DNA of 6,780 nucleotides, taken from positions 1-6,780 of the forward strand of contig SLFT01000041.1 of NCBI GenBank assembly GCA_007124105.1. The letters are read 5' to 3'. Origin of the DNA: Candidatus Hydrogenedentota bacterium (GTDB taxonomy: Bacteria > Hydrogenedentota > Hydrogenedentia > Hydrogenedentales > CAITNO01). Each line of letters begins with the position of its first letter. The first letter of the stretch is position 1. The notes under the pieces were generated by a model, which was given only the letters and a program-made list of their open reading frames with translations, had not been told where the DNA came from and did not search any database. Positions 1 through 6,730 of this stretch are shown here, one piece after another. Position numbers and translations under genes: made by a program.

Positions 1-31
1 GCGCAAAATGGCTGACCTGACGCAATCTTCG

Positions 32-76
32 CAGGCTCACGACGAAACCCGGTGAAATATCCGGGCTAAAAGCCTG
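32..76. repeat. Nested inverted repeat in the 3' flank
   Basis: CAGGCT (32-37) and AGCCTG (71-76) enclose the inner CCCGG (48-52) / CCGGG (61-65) hairpin, giving a two-tier stem of about 45 bases just beyond the last gene. The compact intergenic position and symmetric arms are what one expects of REP-like or other small dispersed repeats, but only one copy is visible here. Confidence 0.35.
45..67 (-). terminator. Possible weak intrinsic terminator after the Rid/chorismatase-like gene
   Basis: On the minus strand, about 35 bases after the TAA stop, AGCCCGG pairs with CCGGGTT around an 8-base loop (five GC pairs, one G-U and one A-U) and ends with TTT before CGTCG. The stem is GC-rich but short and the T-run is only three bases, so termination may be inefficient. 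Confidence 0.35.
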
Positions 77-101
77 ACTGTATGCCGGCAATGATTGTGG
101 G

Positions 102-1217
102 TTATTCGTCTACGCTTATGGCATCGAGTTCGATTTCGAACAGCAAGTCGTCGCGACAGACATCGTTGTGTACCAGCACGATGGGGACGGCGGGCGCGTT
201 TGTTTCGGCGCGCCATGTCTCGAACGCGGGTATGTCCTCGGCATGCTTGAAATAGCCGGTAATACGCGCGGTATTGGCGAGGTCCATGTTGCGTGATTCC
301 AGGATTGCGCCCGCCACTTCCATGGTGCGGGTCACCTGGGCGGCGACATCGCCCGGGAACTGGCTTTCGCCGTCGGGGCTGATGCTGGCGGTGCCGGAGA
401 TGTACAGACGTCTCAGACCCGGCTCGTGGATTTCGGTTGCGCGGCTGAAGCTGCTGCCGTATTCGATAGCCGCGCATTGCAACGGCGACGGCACCGCGCA
501 CACCCCGACATCAGCGTTGCACGGCGCCGCGGCAAGCGCGCCCGCCACCAGCGCCGCGCCGACGGGGTTGCCGCCTTCAATGCCGGTGCTGGCGGGTACG
601 AGATTGTCGTATACATTGTGCTCGCGGAAGAAGCTGTCCCGCACGGCGTTAAAGACATCGTACCAGTCCAACAGATGATGGTTGAAGAACCATGTGCGCG
701 CCACCTGGTTGAAGTGCATGTCGTTCATGCGCAATGCGGCGTCCATGTGCCGGAACACGGCATCCGCCTGTTCAGAGGGCGCGCAGGCGATGTCGGGCGG
801 GGTCACGCCGCCCAGGCGACAATACCGGAAGTTGGGCGTATCAAAACACGCGCCCAGCATGTTGCCTTCGAACACCAGCGGCTGCACCGGCGCGCCGGAT
901 ACGCCCCATGCCTGCAATCCCGCCAGACGCGACGCCTGCCCCGACTTTTCCTCGACCCAGGTCACCGGGAAGGCAACATCGCCAAAGGCGTCCCCAAGCA
1001 GGGCCGCCCTGTTTGCGCCGGAACCCGGCCCGCCGAACACGTCCAGCGCCACTGGCTGCGCGTTTACATCACGCGCCGCTTCAGCGAGACGGGCTAACAT
1101 ATTCTCCGGCGAATCGTTATCCCGGGGCGTTACAGTAAAAAAGAATTCCGTGCGATCATCTGCCTCGAGCGTCATGATATGAACAGGCTCGGACCGATTG
1201 TTGAGGATAGTGTTCAC
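102..1217 (-). CDS. RidA/YjgF-like, chorismatase-like cytosolic protein
   Basis: 371 aa. The GTG start at 1217 is preferred: AAGGA lies 7 bases upstream, whereas the first internal ATG (codon 15) has no good ribosome site. There is no signal peptide or membrane segment, so it should be cytosolic. The C-terminal part (about 265-367) reads as a RidA/YjgF fold: LYISGTASISPDG, then VAAQVTRTMEVAGAILES, and the ending LLFEIELDAI, which matches the IEIEAI strand of RidA. The middle part (about 165-230) has ARTWFF, then WYDVFNAVRDSFF, then PASTGIEGGNP. That order (RTW, FN-xR, P-STGI) is what I associate with chorismatases of the FkbO/Hyg5 type, which also have a RidA-like fold and about 340-370 residues. 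Function is therefore either hydrolysis of chorismate or a related enol-pyruvyl/aromatic acid, or a Rid-type imine/enamine deaminase. At the place of RidA's substrate-binding Arg (E. coli R105) my hand alignment puts V353, with R355 two residues later, so classical Rid activity is doubtful. It is the last gene of the block, 200 bases after the propeller-peroxidase gene. Confidence 0.82.
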   Translation of the reverse strand: MNTILNNRSEPVHIMTLEADDRTEFFFTVTPRDNDSPENMLARLAEAARDVNAQPVALDVFGGPGSGANRAALLGDAFGDVAFPVTWVEEKSGQASRLAGLQAWGVSGAPVQPLVFEGNMLGACFDTPNFRYCRLGGVTPPDIACAPSEQADAVFRHMDAALRMNDMHFNQVARTWFFNHHLLDWYDVFNAVRDSFFREHNVYDNLVPASTGIEGGNPVGAALVAGALAAAPCNADVGVCAVPSPLQCAAIEYGSSFSRATEIHEPGLRRLYISGTASISPDGESQFPGDVAAQVTRTMEVAGAILESRNMDLANTARITGYFKHAEDIPAFETWRAETNAPAVPIVLVHNDVCRDDLLFEIELDAISVDE

Positions 1218-1417
1218 ATATATTTCCTTATTGGCGCGGGTAAGATTATCGTTTCTGACACGGGAACGCGTGGTTATGTTTCACGAGATATGTTGGCGCT
1301 GTGCCGCGCGCGTCAATTCAACGAGCGCCTTAACCGCGGCATGCGTCCGGTTGAAGCGGCATCGCCCACTTCGCGAAAACCTGCACGGGATAGTATGCGA
1401 CCTGTTAAAACAGGCAC
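1218..1417 (-). other. Intergenic gap between the propeller-peroxidase and Rid/chorismatase-like genes
   Basis: Two hundred bases with no supported gene. Just after the upstream stop, a short inverted repeat CCTGT-TAAA-ACAGG (1401-1414) could form a 5-bp hairpin but has no T-run. TTGACG (minus strand, 1316-1311) with CATATC (1292-1287) at 18 bases, and a lone GATAAT (1250-1245) about 28 bases before the GTG start, are weak promoter elements. The gap leaves open whether the third gene shares the transcript or has its own promoter. Confidence 0.4.
1225..1229 (-). promoter_or_regulatory. Ribosome binding site supporting a GTG start of the Rid/chorismatase-like gene
   Basis: AAGGA on the minus strand, 7 bases (AATATAT) before GTG at 1217-1215. 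The same 7-base spacing is used by the other two genes, which favours the GTG start over the ATG at codon 15. Confidence 0.7.
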
Positions 1418-3250
1418 TCAAAGCGATCGCATATACGCCACGAGTTCGTCCAACTGCTCGTCGGTAAGCGGCGAGGTATGCCCGTGTTTGTCATCCGGGT
1501 TGTGGTCTGTGAATACGTCATGGAGCGTGGCGGCCCGTCCGTCATGCAGGTACGGGGCGGTGCGCCACACTTCCACCAGCGTGGGCGTGTCGAATTCCTT
1601 GTCTGCGTCCATGCCCGTTCCCAACCCAAGATCATAAGATTTGAGATTGGTGTAGAGCGGCGCGGGATGGCATTCGGCGCAGCCCGCCTGTTTGAAAATC
1701 TCTTTGCCTCGTTGCGCGGCCTCGCTCAATTGCCCGTCCACAAGTTCCGGGCTGGGTACTGGTTTGAGCGACTTCAGAAATTCGTCAATGGCCACGGCGT
1801 CTTCTTCGGGGCGCACGGCGAACTGGATAAACTTGATCCCCGCGCGTACCGCCATCTCTGCGTCACTGCGCACGCCAAGGCTCATCACAGGCGGCGTCTG
1901 ATGCGACAGCAACATGCTCTTGGTATTCTTCGGGTTGCCGATGCCGTCGTTCAACAAGTCCCAATTCAGCCCATCGGCGCGTACGTCCGGATGGCAGCTG
2001 GCGCAGCTTTGCCATTGTTGAAAACAGAGGTCGGCGTCGTTAAAGAACTTTTCGCCCAGGCGCACAATGGGCATGGGCGCTTCACCGGCAAGCAACCATT
2101 GCTGTGGCCGCGGGTACTCGGCGGTCACATCCACCACGCCCAGGGAATCACTAAAGTATTCAGCGGCATAGGCGGTTGTGCCGATTATCGCAAGGCCGCG
2201 CGGGCCGTTTCCGTCAAGGGCGATGCGGCGGCGCAAACCGACCAGGAACGAGAGATCATTGGGTACGTCCGCGGGTGTGCGCGAAACGGAGGACACACTT
2301 TCGCCCGCTTCAAGCCGCGCAAGTTTCATGTGCATCCTGGCGCGTTCTATCACGCTGATCTCGTGTGTGCCTGCGTGGGCAACGCAGACATAGCGCCCGT
2401 CGTCGGTGCAGGCCACGCCCCAGGGGTTCGCCGCGCCCCGGGACACGTCGTCCAGCAACACGGTGTTGACAAATTCGCCGGTTCTGGCGTTCAGGATAGA
2501 AAGCGCGTTGGTGTTCATCCAACCCCGCTCGAGCTGTGTTGTGGGCAGCTGATAGCGACTTAGAATATGCGTGATGTACACATAGGCGCCATCAGGCGAG
2601 ATGCACAGGTCGCGCAGGCTGCTGCTGCCGTTTGGCAACAATACGCTTCCAGACACTGTCCCTGTCGCCACGTCAATGACGGACACTTCGGCGGCGATAA
2701 AATCGCCGTCAGCGGGGCCGACAGGCAAATGGTTCGCCACAAAAAGCCGTGCGCCGTCGGGCGTAACCGCCGCGGCCACGGGCTCGCGCGCCACCGCAAC
2801 CTCCGTAACAACCTCGCCCGCTTCAAGATCAATAAAAGAGACGGTGTTGTCAAAGCGGTTGCAGACAAAGAGCGTTGCGCCGTCCGGGCTGAGCGTGGGC
2901 GCCAGAGGCGAATGCCCGACAGCCAGTTCGTACAACAGCGCGCCGTCGGCGTCCAGCGCATAGACGCGTCCGTCGGGCGTATCGCCGGTGACAAACAAGG
3001 GCGCGCCGGATGGATGCACGACAACGCCTGAAGGCGGCGCGGGCAGATCATAGGCATCTGTTGCCGTTTGCGAGGCCGCGTCCACAACCAGAATCTGGTT
3101 GGCGGTGTAGGCGCACACATACAATGTTGCGCCGTCCGGTGATGGCGCGAGCATCATCGGCGAAGGGTAGGTATCAGCAGTCGCGTAAAACGCGCACGTT
3201 AACAACAGCGCCGCAACAATACTGCCGCGCGCCAAAACTCGATAGTTCAT
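1418..3250 (-). CDS. Exported YVTN beta-propeller / di-haem cytochrome c peroxidase-like (MauG-family) fusion protein
   Basis: 610 aa. The ATG at 3250 overlaps the stop of the preceding gene (ATGA) and has AAGGAG 7 bases upstream, lying inside that gene's last codons. A signal peptide is evident (hydrophobic residues 11-23, likely cleavage after ATA at 25). Residues about 30-375 form a beta-propeller of roughly seven YVTN-type blades, each with an SPDGA-type turn followed by a V-DV/IDL strand (for example 36-58, 120-142, 163-194, 218-254, 282-302, 352-375). Residues about 395-610 are a di-haem cytochrome c peroxidase/MauG-like domain with C416-AS-CH420 and C524-AE-CH528. The family signature TAPYLHDGRAATLHDVF (564-580) is intact. 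M455 (PPVMSLG) and M547 (GTGMD) are candidate distal ligands. Family role: peroxide reduction or oxidation of a protein or small-molecule partner in the periplasm. Inferred: it works with the upstream di-haem protein, with the propeller giving partner or substrate binding. The substrate is unknown. A lipoprotein is unlikely because the LLTC at 16-19 is a poor lipobox. Confidence 0.9.
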   Translation of the reverse strand: MNYRVLARGSIVAALLLTCAFYATADTYPSPMMLAPSPDGATLYVCAYTANQILVVDAASQTATDAYDLPAPPSGVVVHPSGAPLFVTGDTPDGRVYALDADGALLYELAVGHSPLAPTLSPDGATLFVCNRFDNTVSFIDLEAGEVVTEVAVAREPVAAAVTPDGARLFVANHLPVGPADGDFIAAEVSVIDVATGTVSGSVLLPNGSSSLRDLCISPDGAYVYITHILSRYQLPTTQLERGWMNTNALSILNARTGEFVNTVLLDDVSRGAANPWGVACTDDGRYVCVAHAGTHEISVIERARMHMKLARLEAGESVSSVSRTPADVPNDLSFLVGLRRRIALDGNGPRGLAIIGTTAYAAEYFSDSLGVVDVTAEYPRPQQWLLAGEAPMPIVRLGEKFFNDADLCFQQWQSCASCHPDVRADGLNWDLLNDGIGNPKNTKSMLLSHQTPPVMSLGVRSDAEMAVRAGIKFIQFAVRPEEDAVAIDEFLKSLKPVPSPELVDGQLSEAAQRGKEIFKQAGCAECHPAPLYTNLKSYDLGLGTGMDADKEFDTPTLVEVWRTAPYLHDGRAATLHDVFTDHNPDDKHGHTSPLTDEQLDELVAYMRSL

Positions 3251-6200
3251 TCCATGACTCCTTGGTTATAGCGGGCCGCGACAACACCGTCCTGTTGTCG
3301 CGTGGGCGCCGCCCGTTTCTCCACACATAGTACACGAAATCCCACATTGTATACACGTTGCCAGGGTTGATACGCAAGGCGATAGGATGCGCTCGCGCGA
3401 TAAGGGCGATCATACCATGAACCGCCGCGAACCACCCGGAGCGCATCCGACTCGCGCGCGTTGCGTCCGTCGTTGTCCCGGTAGGGATACGGGCGGTATG
3501 CGCTGCGCGTCCACTCCCAGACATTTCCATGCATATCATACAACCCCCAGGGGTTGGATTGGTAGGAACCCACCGGCGCGGGCAACAGCGAACCGTCGTT
3601 ATAGCGTGTGTCCCGTGGAATCCACGCGTCGTAGCGGTTGGGATTCTCGAAGGGCGCGAACACGATGTAGGGATTGCTCGCGAACTGTTCCATGGTTTCG
3701 TCGGACAGGTTGGCATGCGTTGAATAGTCGCTGTCCTGGTCGCCAAAATAGAAATGCGTGTTTGCGCCGGCGCGGCAGGCGTATTCCCACTGCGCCTCGG
3801 TGGGCAGCGTGAAAAGAAGTCCGGTTTTTTCGGACAACCAGTCGCAAAAAGCCATGGCTTCGTGAAAAGACACGCGCACCACCGGTTGGTCGGGTTCGTT
3901 CAGCGGATACCCGTGAATGCCGAACTGATACCCGTATTTTGATTCCACGCCGCTGTCATGTTCGGGATCGAACAACGCATATTGCGCGTTGGTAATTTCG
4001 TGCGCGCCCATCCAGAACGAAGTGTTTATGTCCACAGTTGTCACGGGGCGCTCATCCTCGGGGCCGGTATCGCTGCCCATGTAAAAGCTGCCGGCGGGGA
4101 TGCGCACAAGTTCTATCTCGTGTCCCTCGCCAAGGGAGACGCCCCGTCGTTCATTCGTAAATGCCGGCGCGTCGAGAGGCGGACGTTCTTCCCGAGACGC
4201 GCTCGTTTCCGGCGTGTCAGGCTTCACCCAGGCGCCGTCGCCAATCAACACGGGCGTGTCCGGGATGTACTCGAAGTCCACGTCTGTATTGGCGTATTTG
4301 TTGCGCAGCTCCCGCGCGCGACGCGCCACGGGCCCCACGCGCTCCTCGCCCAGAATCTCCGTCCACGTGCCATAGAAAGGCGCGTTCAAATCAATCCAGG
4401 TAATCAGGCGGTCCCAGGACTCGTCGTCCAGCGCGACCCCGTGATGTCCTTTGTCGAACATCTGCACCAGTTCAGTGAGACCCGCATGAAACTCCATGGG
4501 GTTTAACAGGTGGTAATCGCTTTCGATGCCTGGTCGGCGCACAAAACGATGCAGCTGCGCGTAAGACTCTGAGAACTTACCGGCGTAAGACGGGTCGCCC
4601 CGTCCGGAAATCTGCGAGTCCCAGTCGTCTATCATCACGTCGCCGCGCAAGTACGGGCGTTCTGCGGCGTCCCCTTCGCCATCGTGACACCCTACGCAAT
4701 AACGGTCGAGCACGGGCTGCACCTCGCGTGCGAAGCTGAAGCCACGCTCGCGTCCGCGCCATGGGCGGATTGTCGCGGGCGCGTCGCGCATGGCCAGCGT
4801 CGGTTGCGACGGCGGCGCCATGTTCTGTTGTTCGTGACAGCCCACGCACGACAATGTTTCGCCGGGCATGGCCGTAAACCAGCTGCGCATCTGTTGCACG
4901 GCCATGCCGCGCGCGTCCAGCGGCTGCACGGCGATGGGCGTGTTCGCGGGCGCCTGAAAATAGGCCGAGCCGTCTTCCGCAACTGGCACGGTGCCGAGTA
5001 CGCGCTTGATGTCCCACGGGCCGTCCATGCCGATGACGCCAAGCAATCCGCCCATGCCCCGGTAGCTGTAGGTATACGTGAAAAGGCGCAACGACTTGAC
5101 CGTACCCGGCGGTACGCCGTCAAGGGCGCCGCCCACGTATAAATCAGAGAGATATACCCGCGCGTTGTCCTGCTCCAGGTCCACCCGGTCCGGCACAACC
5201 GGCGGTGTGGGACGGGGCCGCAGCGGAATCGGTTGAAACAGCACATAGCCTGGTTCCTCGCGCAACAGCAGCATGTTGTCGAACACATCCACCAGGTAGA
5301 CGCCCCAGGCCGACTCGGGCGTCGGTTGCGCCGCCACAAGCAGGTATTTTTCGCTTAACGGCCACGGATGCAAAAATTTTGGCCATGAATCGTCCACCAG
5401 CCGGTCCTTGAAAATCGGTTCCACCTCCTGTCCGAAGCCGGGAATCCGCTGCACCACGCCGTCCGCCTCGCGACGGCCCAGCGCCGGGTCGAACAAAACC
5501 AGTTCGCCCATGCGCCGTACGCCGTGGTGCCCCGTAACAATGCCCGCCACCATGGTGTCATGCCCCGGCACGGGCCGCGCGTAAAAAATCGAGTTCGGCC
5601 AGTACGAGTTGCTCCCGTAAAATTCCATCTGCGCCGTGCCGTCCGGGTTCATCGCGAAAAGAAGTCGGCTGTTCGAGTGGGGCAGGTCGCTGTATTCCCA
5701 GCGCTGAAACAGTACGCGTCCGTCGTGCATCACCACGGGACTCCAGTTGTGATCCTGGTCGTAACACAGCTGGCGCAGCCCCGATCCGTCGGGATTGATA
5801 ATGCACAGGTTCGCCACATTATCGCCGCCGAACACGCATGGGATGCCCGCGTAACAGGCGGTGGACGCGTAAATAATACGTCCGTCCGGGAGATAGCAGC
5901 CGTCGTAATTATCCACGTCCGGATCATCGTCCGGGGTCAGCCGCCGCAGTAATTGGCCGCGAATGTCGCTCTCCCACACCTGCCAGCGCCCATCAGCGTC
6001 GGGCATGGTAAACAACATCTTCTCCGCGTCGAAGTGAAGATCAATGTCGCCCACGAACACATCCCGGCGCGGTCGAAACACGGTGCGCAACGGGGCGTCC
6101 AAATCAGCCGGCGACAGCGCCATAATCCGGTTGTCGTAAGGGCCCGCAGGCAACGAACAGTTGCCCTGCCAGTTCGTGGGCAGCCCCAGCGCGTGACTGC

Positions 6201-6489
6201 GCGCGTCCCGGCGCAGCACGAGCAGTTCATCGAAGTCCAGCAACGGATTCGCAAGCAACGCTTCGCGTTGCAACGCCTCAAGCCCGGCGGCGTCTTCAGC
6301 CGCCGTGAGCGCATCAAGCCGCTCAAGATACGCTGCCCCGTTCGGATACGCCTCCGGCCAGGCGGCCGACAAGTCCTCGATGGCGCGTCGCAACGGGACG
6401 CCATCTACTTCCTGCGCCATCCCTGTCGCGCAAATAACAAAAAAGAGGATCAACGCGGCCGTCTGGAAAATGGGTTTGCTGCGCTTCAT
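3247..6489 (-). CDS. Exported di-haem HzsA-like (hydrazine synthase alpha-related) protein with C-terminal FGE-sulfatase-fold domain
   Basis: 1080 aa. The ATG at 6489 is chosen because AAAAGGA lies 7 bases upstream and a typical signal peptide follows (MKRS, hydrophobic residues 11-23, likely cleavage near A25). An in-frame start 30 codons further upstream would bury that signal. Domains: a helical N-terminal part (about 27-110); a beta-propeller region (about 140-545) with TolB-like NPDG turns at 232 and 281, resembling the hydrazine synthase alpha middle domain; a haem site C548-VG-CH552; a second cytochrome c segment starting FAREVQPVLDRY with C598-VG-CH602 and ending in WIDLNAPFYGTW (698-709); a proline/glutamate-rich linker (755-780); and an FGE-sulfatase fold (about 785-1057) with IPAGSFYMGS, TEAQWEYACRAG, GNVWEW, RVVRGGSW and GFR. 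Known for the family: HzsA relatives occur widely outside anammox bacteria with unknown roles. Inferred: a periplasmic electron-transfer or oxidoreductase protein. Hydrazine synthesis is not supported, since no HzsB/HzsC is visible and the residue four after the first haem histidine is Asn, not the Tyr I recall as a ligand in the anammox enzyme. The stop overlaps the next gene by ATGA. Confidence 0.88.
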   Translation of the reverse strand: MKRSKPIFQTAALILFFVICATGMAQEVDGVPLRRAIEDLSAAWPEAYPNGAAYLERLDALTAAEDAAGLEALQREALLANPLLDFDELLVLRRDARSHALGLPTNWQGNCSLPAGPYDNRIMALSPADLDAPLRTVFRPRRDVFVGDIDLHFDAEKMLFTMPDADGRWQVWESDIRGQLLRRLTPDDDPDVDNYDGCYLPDGRIIYASTACYAGIPCVFGGDNVANLCIINPDGSGLRQLCYDQDHNWSPVVMHDGRVLFQRWEYSDLPHSNSRLLFAMNPDGTAQMEFYGSNSYWPNSIFYARPVPGHDTMVAGIVTGHHGVRRMGELVLFDPALGRREADGVVQRIPGFGQEVEPIFKDRLVDDSWPKFLHPWPLSEKYLLVAAQPTPESAWGVYLVDVFDNMLLLREEPGYVLFQPIPLRPRPTPPVVPDRVDLEQDNARVYLSDLYVGGALDGVPPGTVKSLRLFTYTYSYRGMGGLLGVIGMDGPWDIKRVLGTVPVAEDGSAYFQAPANTPIAVQPLDARGMAVQQMRSWFTAMPGETLSCVGCHEQQNMAPPSQPTLAMRDAPATIRPWRGRERGFSFAREVQPVLDRYCVGCHDGEGDAAERPYLRGDVMIDDWDSQISGRGDPSYAGKFSESYAQLHRFVRRPGIESDYHLLNPMEFHAGLTELVQMFDKGHHGVALDDESWDRLITWIDLNAPFYGTWTEILGEERVGPVARRARELRNKYANTDVDFEYIPDTPVLIGDGAWVKPDTPETSASREERPPLDAPAFTNERRGVSLGEGHEIELVRIPAGSFYMGSDTGPEDERPVTTVDINTSFWMGAHEITNAQYALFDPEHDSGVESKYGYQFGIHGYPLNEPDQPVVRVSFHEAMAFCDWLSEKTGLLFTLPTEAQWEYACRAGANTHFYFGDQDSDYSTHANLSDETMEQFASNPYIVFAPFENPNRYDAWIPRDTRYNDGSLLPAPVGSYQSNPWGLYDMHGNVWEWTRSAYRPYPYRDNDGRNARESDALRVVRGGSWYDRPYRASASYRLAYQPWQRVYNVGFRVLCVEKRAAPTRQQDGVVAARYNQGVME
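3258..3263 (-). promoter_or_regulatory. Ribosome binding site of the propeller-peroxidase gene, inside the preceding gene
   Basis: AAGGAG on the minus strand with 7 bases (TCATGGA) before the ATG at 3250. It lies within the final codons of the HzsA-like gene, whose stop codon shares ATGA with this start. This arrangement indicates translational coupling of the two exported haem proteins. Confidence 0.8.
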
Positions 6490-6496
6490 AAAAATG

Positions 6497-6503
6497 TCCT
6501 TTT
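6497..6503 (-). promoter_or_regulatory. Ribosome binding site of the HzsA-like gene
   Basis: Read on the minus strand, AAAAGGA is followed by 7 bases (CATTTTT) and ATG at 6489. It decides the start over the in-frame upstream ATG codons, which have no such site and no signal peptide directly after them. Confidence 0.75.
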
Positions 6504-6568
6504 GGTATAGTAAGCGAACCTCTTCCGCTACAGCAGCGGTGGCCGTCCAAAGTCCTGCTCTTTCCATG

Positions 6569-6599
6569 ATCATACACAATCAGTAGGCCCATGTAGCAA
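6569..6599 (-). promoter_or_regulatory. Weak sigma70-type promoter candidate for the block
   Basis: On the minus strand TTGCTA (6599-6594) and TATGAT (6574-6569) are separated by 19 bases, about 80 bases before the start codon. The -10 is good, the -35 is moderate and the spacing is longer than usual. It sits just downstream of the inverted repeats at 6618-6648, where a bound regulator could affect it. This is a pattern match only; promoter consensus in this lineage is uncertain. Confidence 0.25.
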
Positions 6600-6617
6600 T
6601 AGCGTCAGACTAATAAA

Positions 6618-6648
6618 GTTTCATGGTTTACCGAAAACGTGAAACGTT
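6618..6648. promoter_or_regulatory. Operator-like cluster of overlapping inverted repeats
   Basis: Three symmetric elements overlap within 31 bases. GTTTCA (6618-6623) faces TGAAAC (6640-6645) across 16 bases. GTTTACCGAAAAC (6626-6638) is an imperfect palindrome with 10 of 12 non-central positions symmetric. AACGT-GAA-ACGTT (6636-6648) is a perfect 5-base inverted repeat. The sites lie about 130-160 bases ahead of the start codon and upstream of the weak promoter candidate. The A/T-flanked CG cores resemble LacI-type operators in general style, but the regulator is not in the window. Confidence 0.35.
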
Positions 6649-6695
6649 ATATGTGGCTGTCCCATCGCTTTTGCCGTAATGGCATCCATCAAATT

Positions 6696-6730
6696 GTCGT
6701 CTCAGACGCTTTTTATCTGTCTGGAACGAC
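6696..6730. other. Imperfect 12-bp hairpin with 11-base loop
   Basis: GTCGTCTCAGAC (6696-6707) pairs with GTCTGGAACGAC (6719-6730): ten Watson-Crick pairs, one G-T pair and one mismatch, around an 11-base loop that includes a run of five T. No T-run follows the stem on either strand, so it is not a standard terminator. It might be a leader structure, a regulator site, or the 3' end of whatever lies upstream. A smaller competing palindrome, CGTCT-C-AGACG, sits in the left arm. Confidence 0.4.

Noticed and set aside
1401..1414. CCTGTTAAAACAGG as a terminator of the propeller-peroxidase gene
   Set aside because: The stem is only 5 bp and no T-run follows on the minus strand.
1478..2563. Plus-strand open frame of 361 codons opposite the propeller-peroxidase gene
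   Set aside because: No recognisable domain, no good ribosome site, and fully antisense to a gene with intact haem and peroxidase motifs. It is a GC-rich codon shadow.
3247..6489. Annotation as hydrazine synthase alpha subunit with an anammox role
   Set aside because: No HzsB or HzsC is visible, the expected haem Tyr is absent at its usual offset, the haem spacing is short, and an FGE-fold domain is added at the end.
6490..6579. N-terminal extension of the HzsA-like gene to an upstream ATG
   Set aside because: It would place 30 polar residues before a clear signal peptide, and the strong AAAAGGA site directs the start at 6489.
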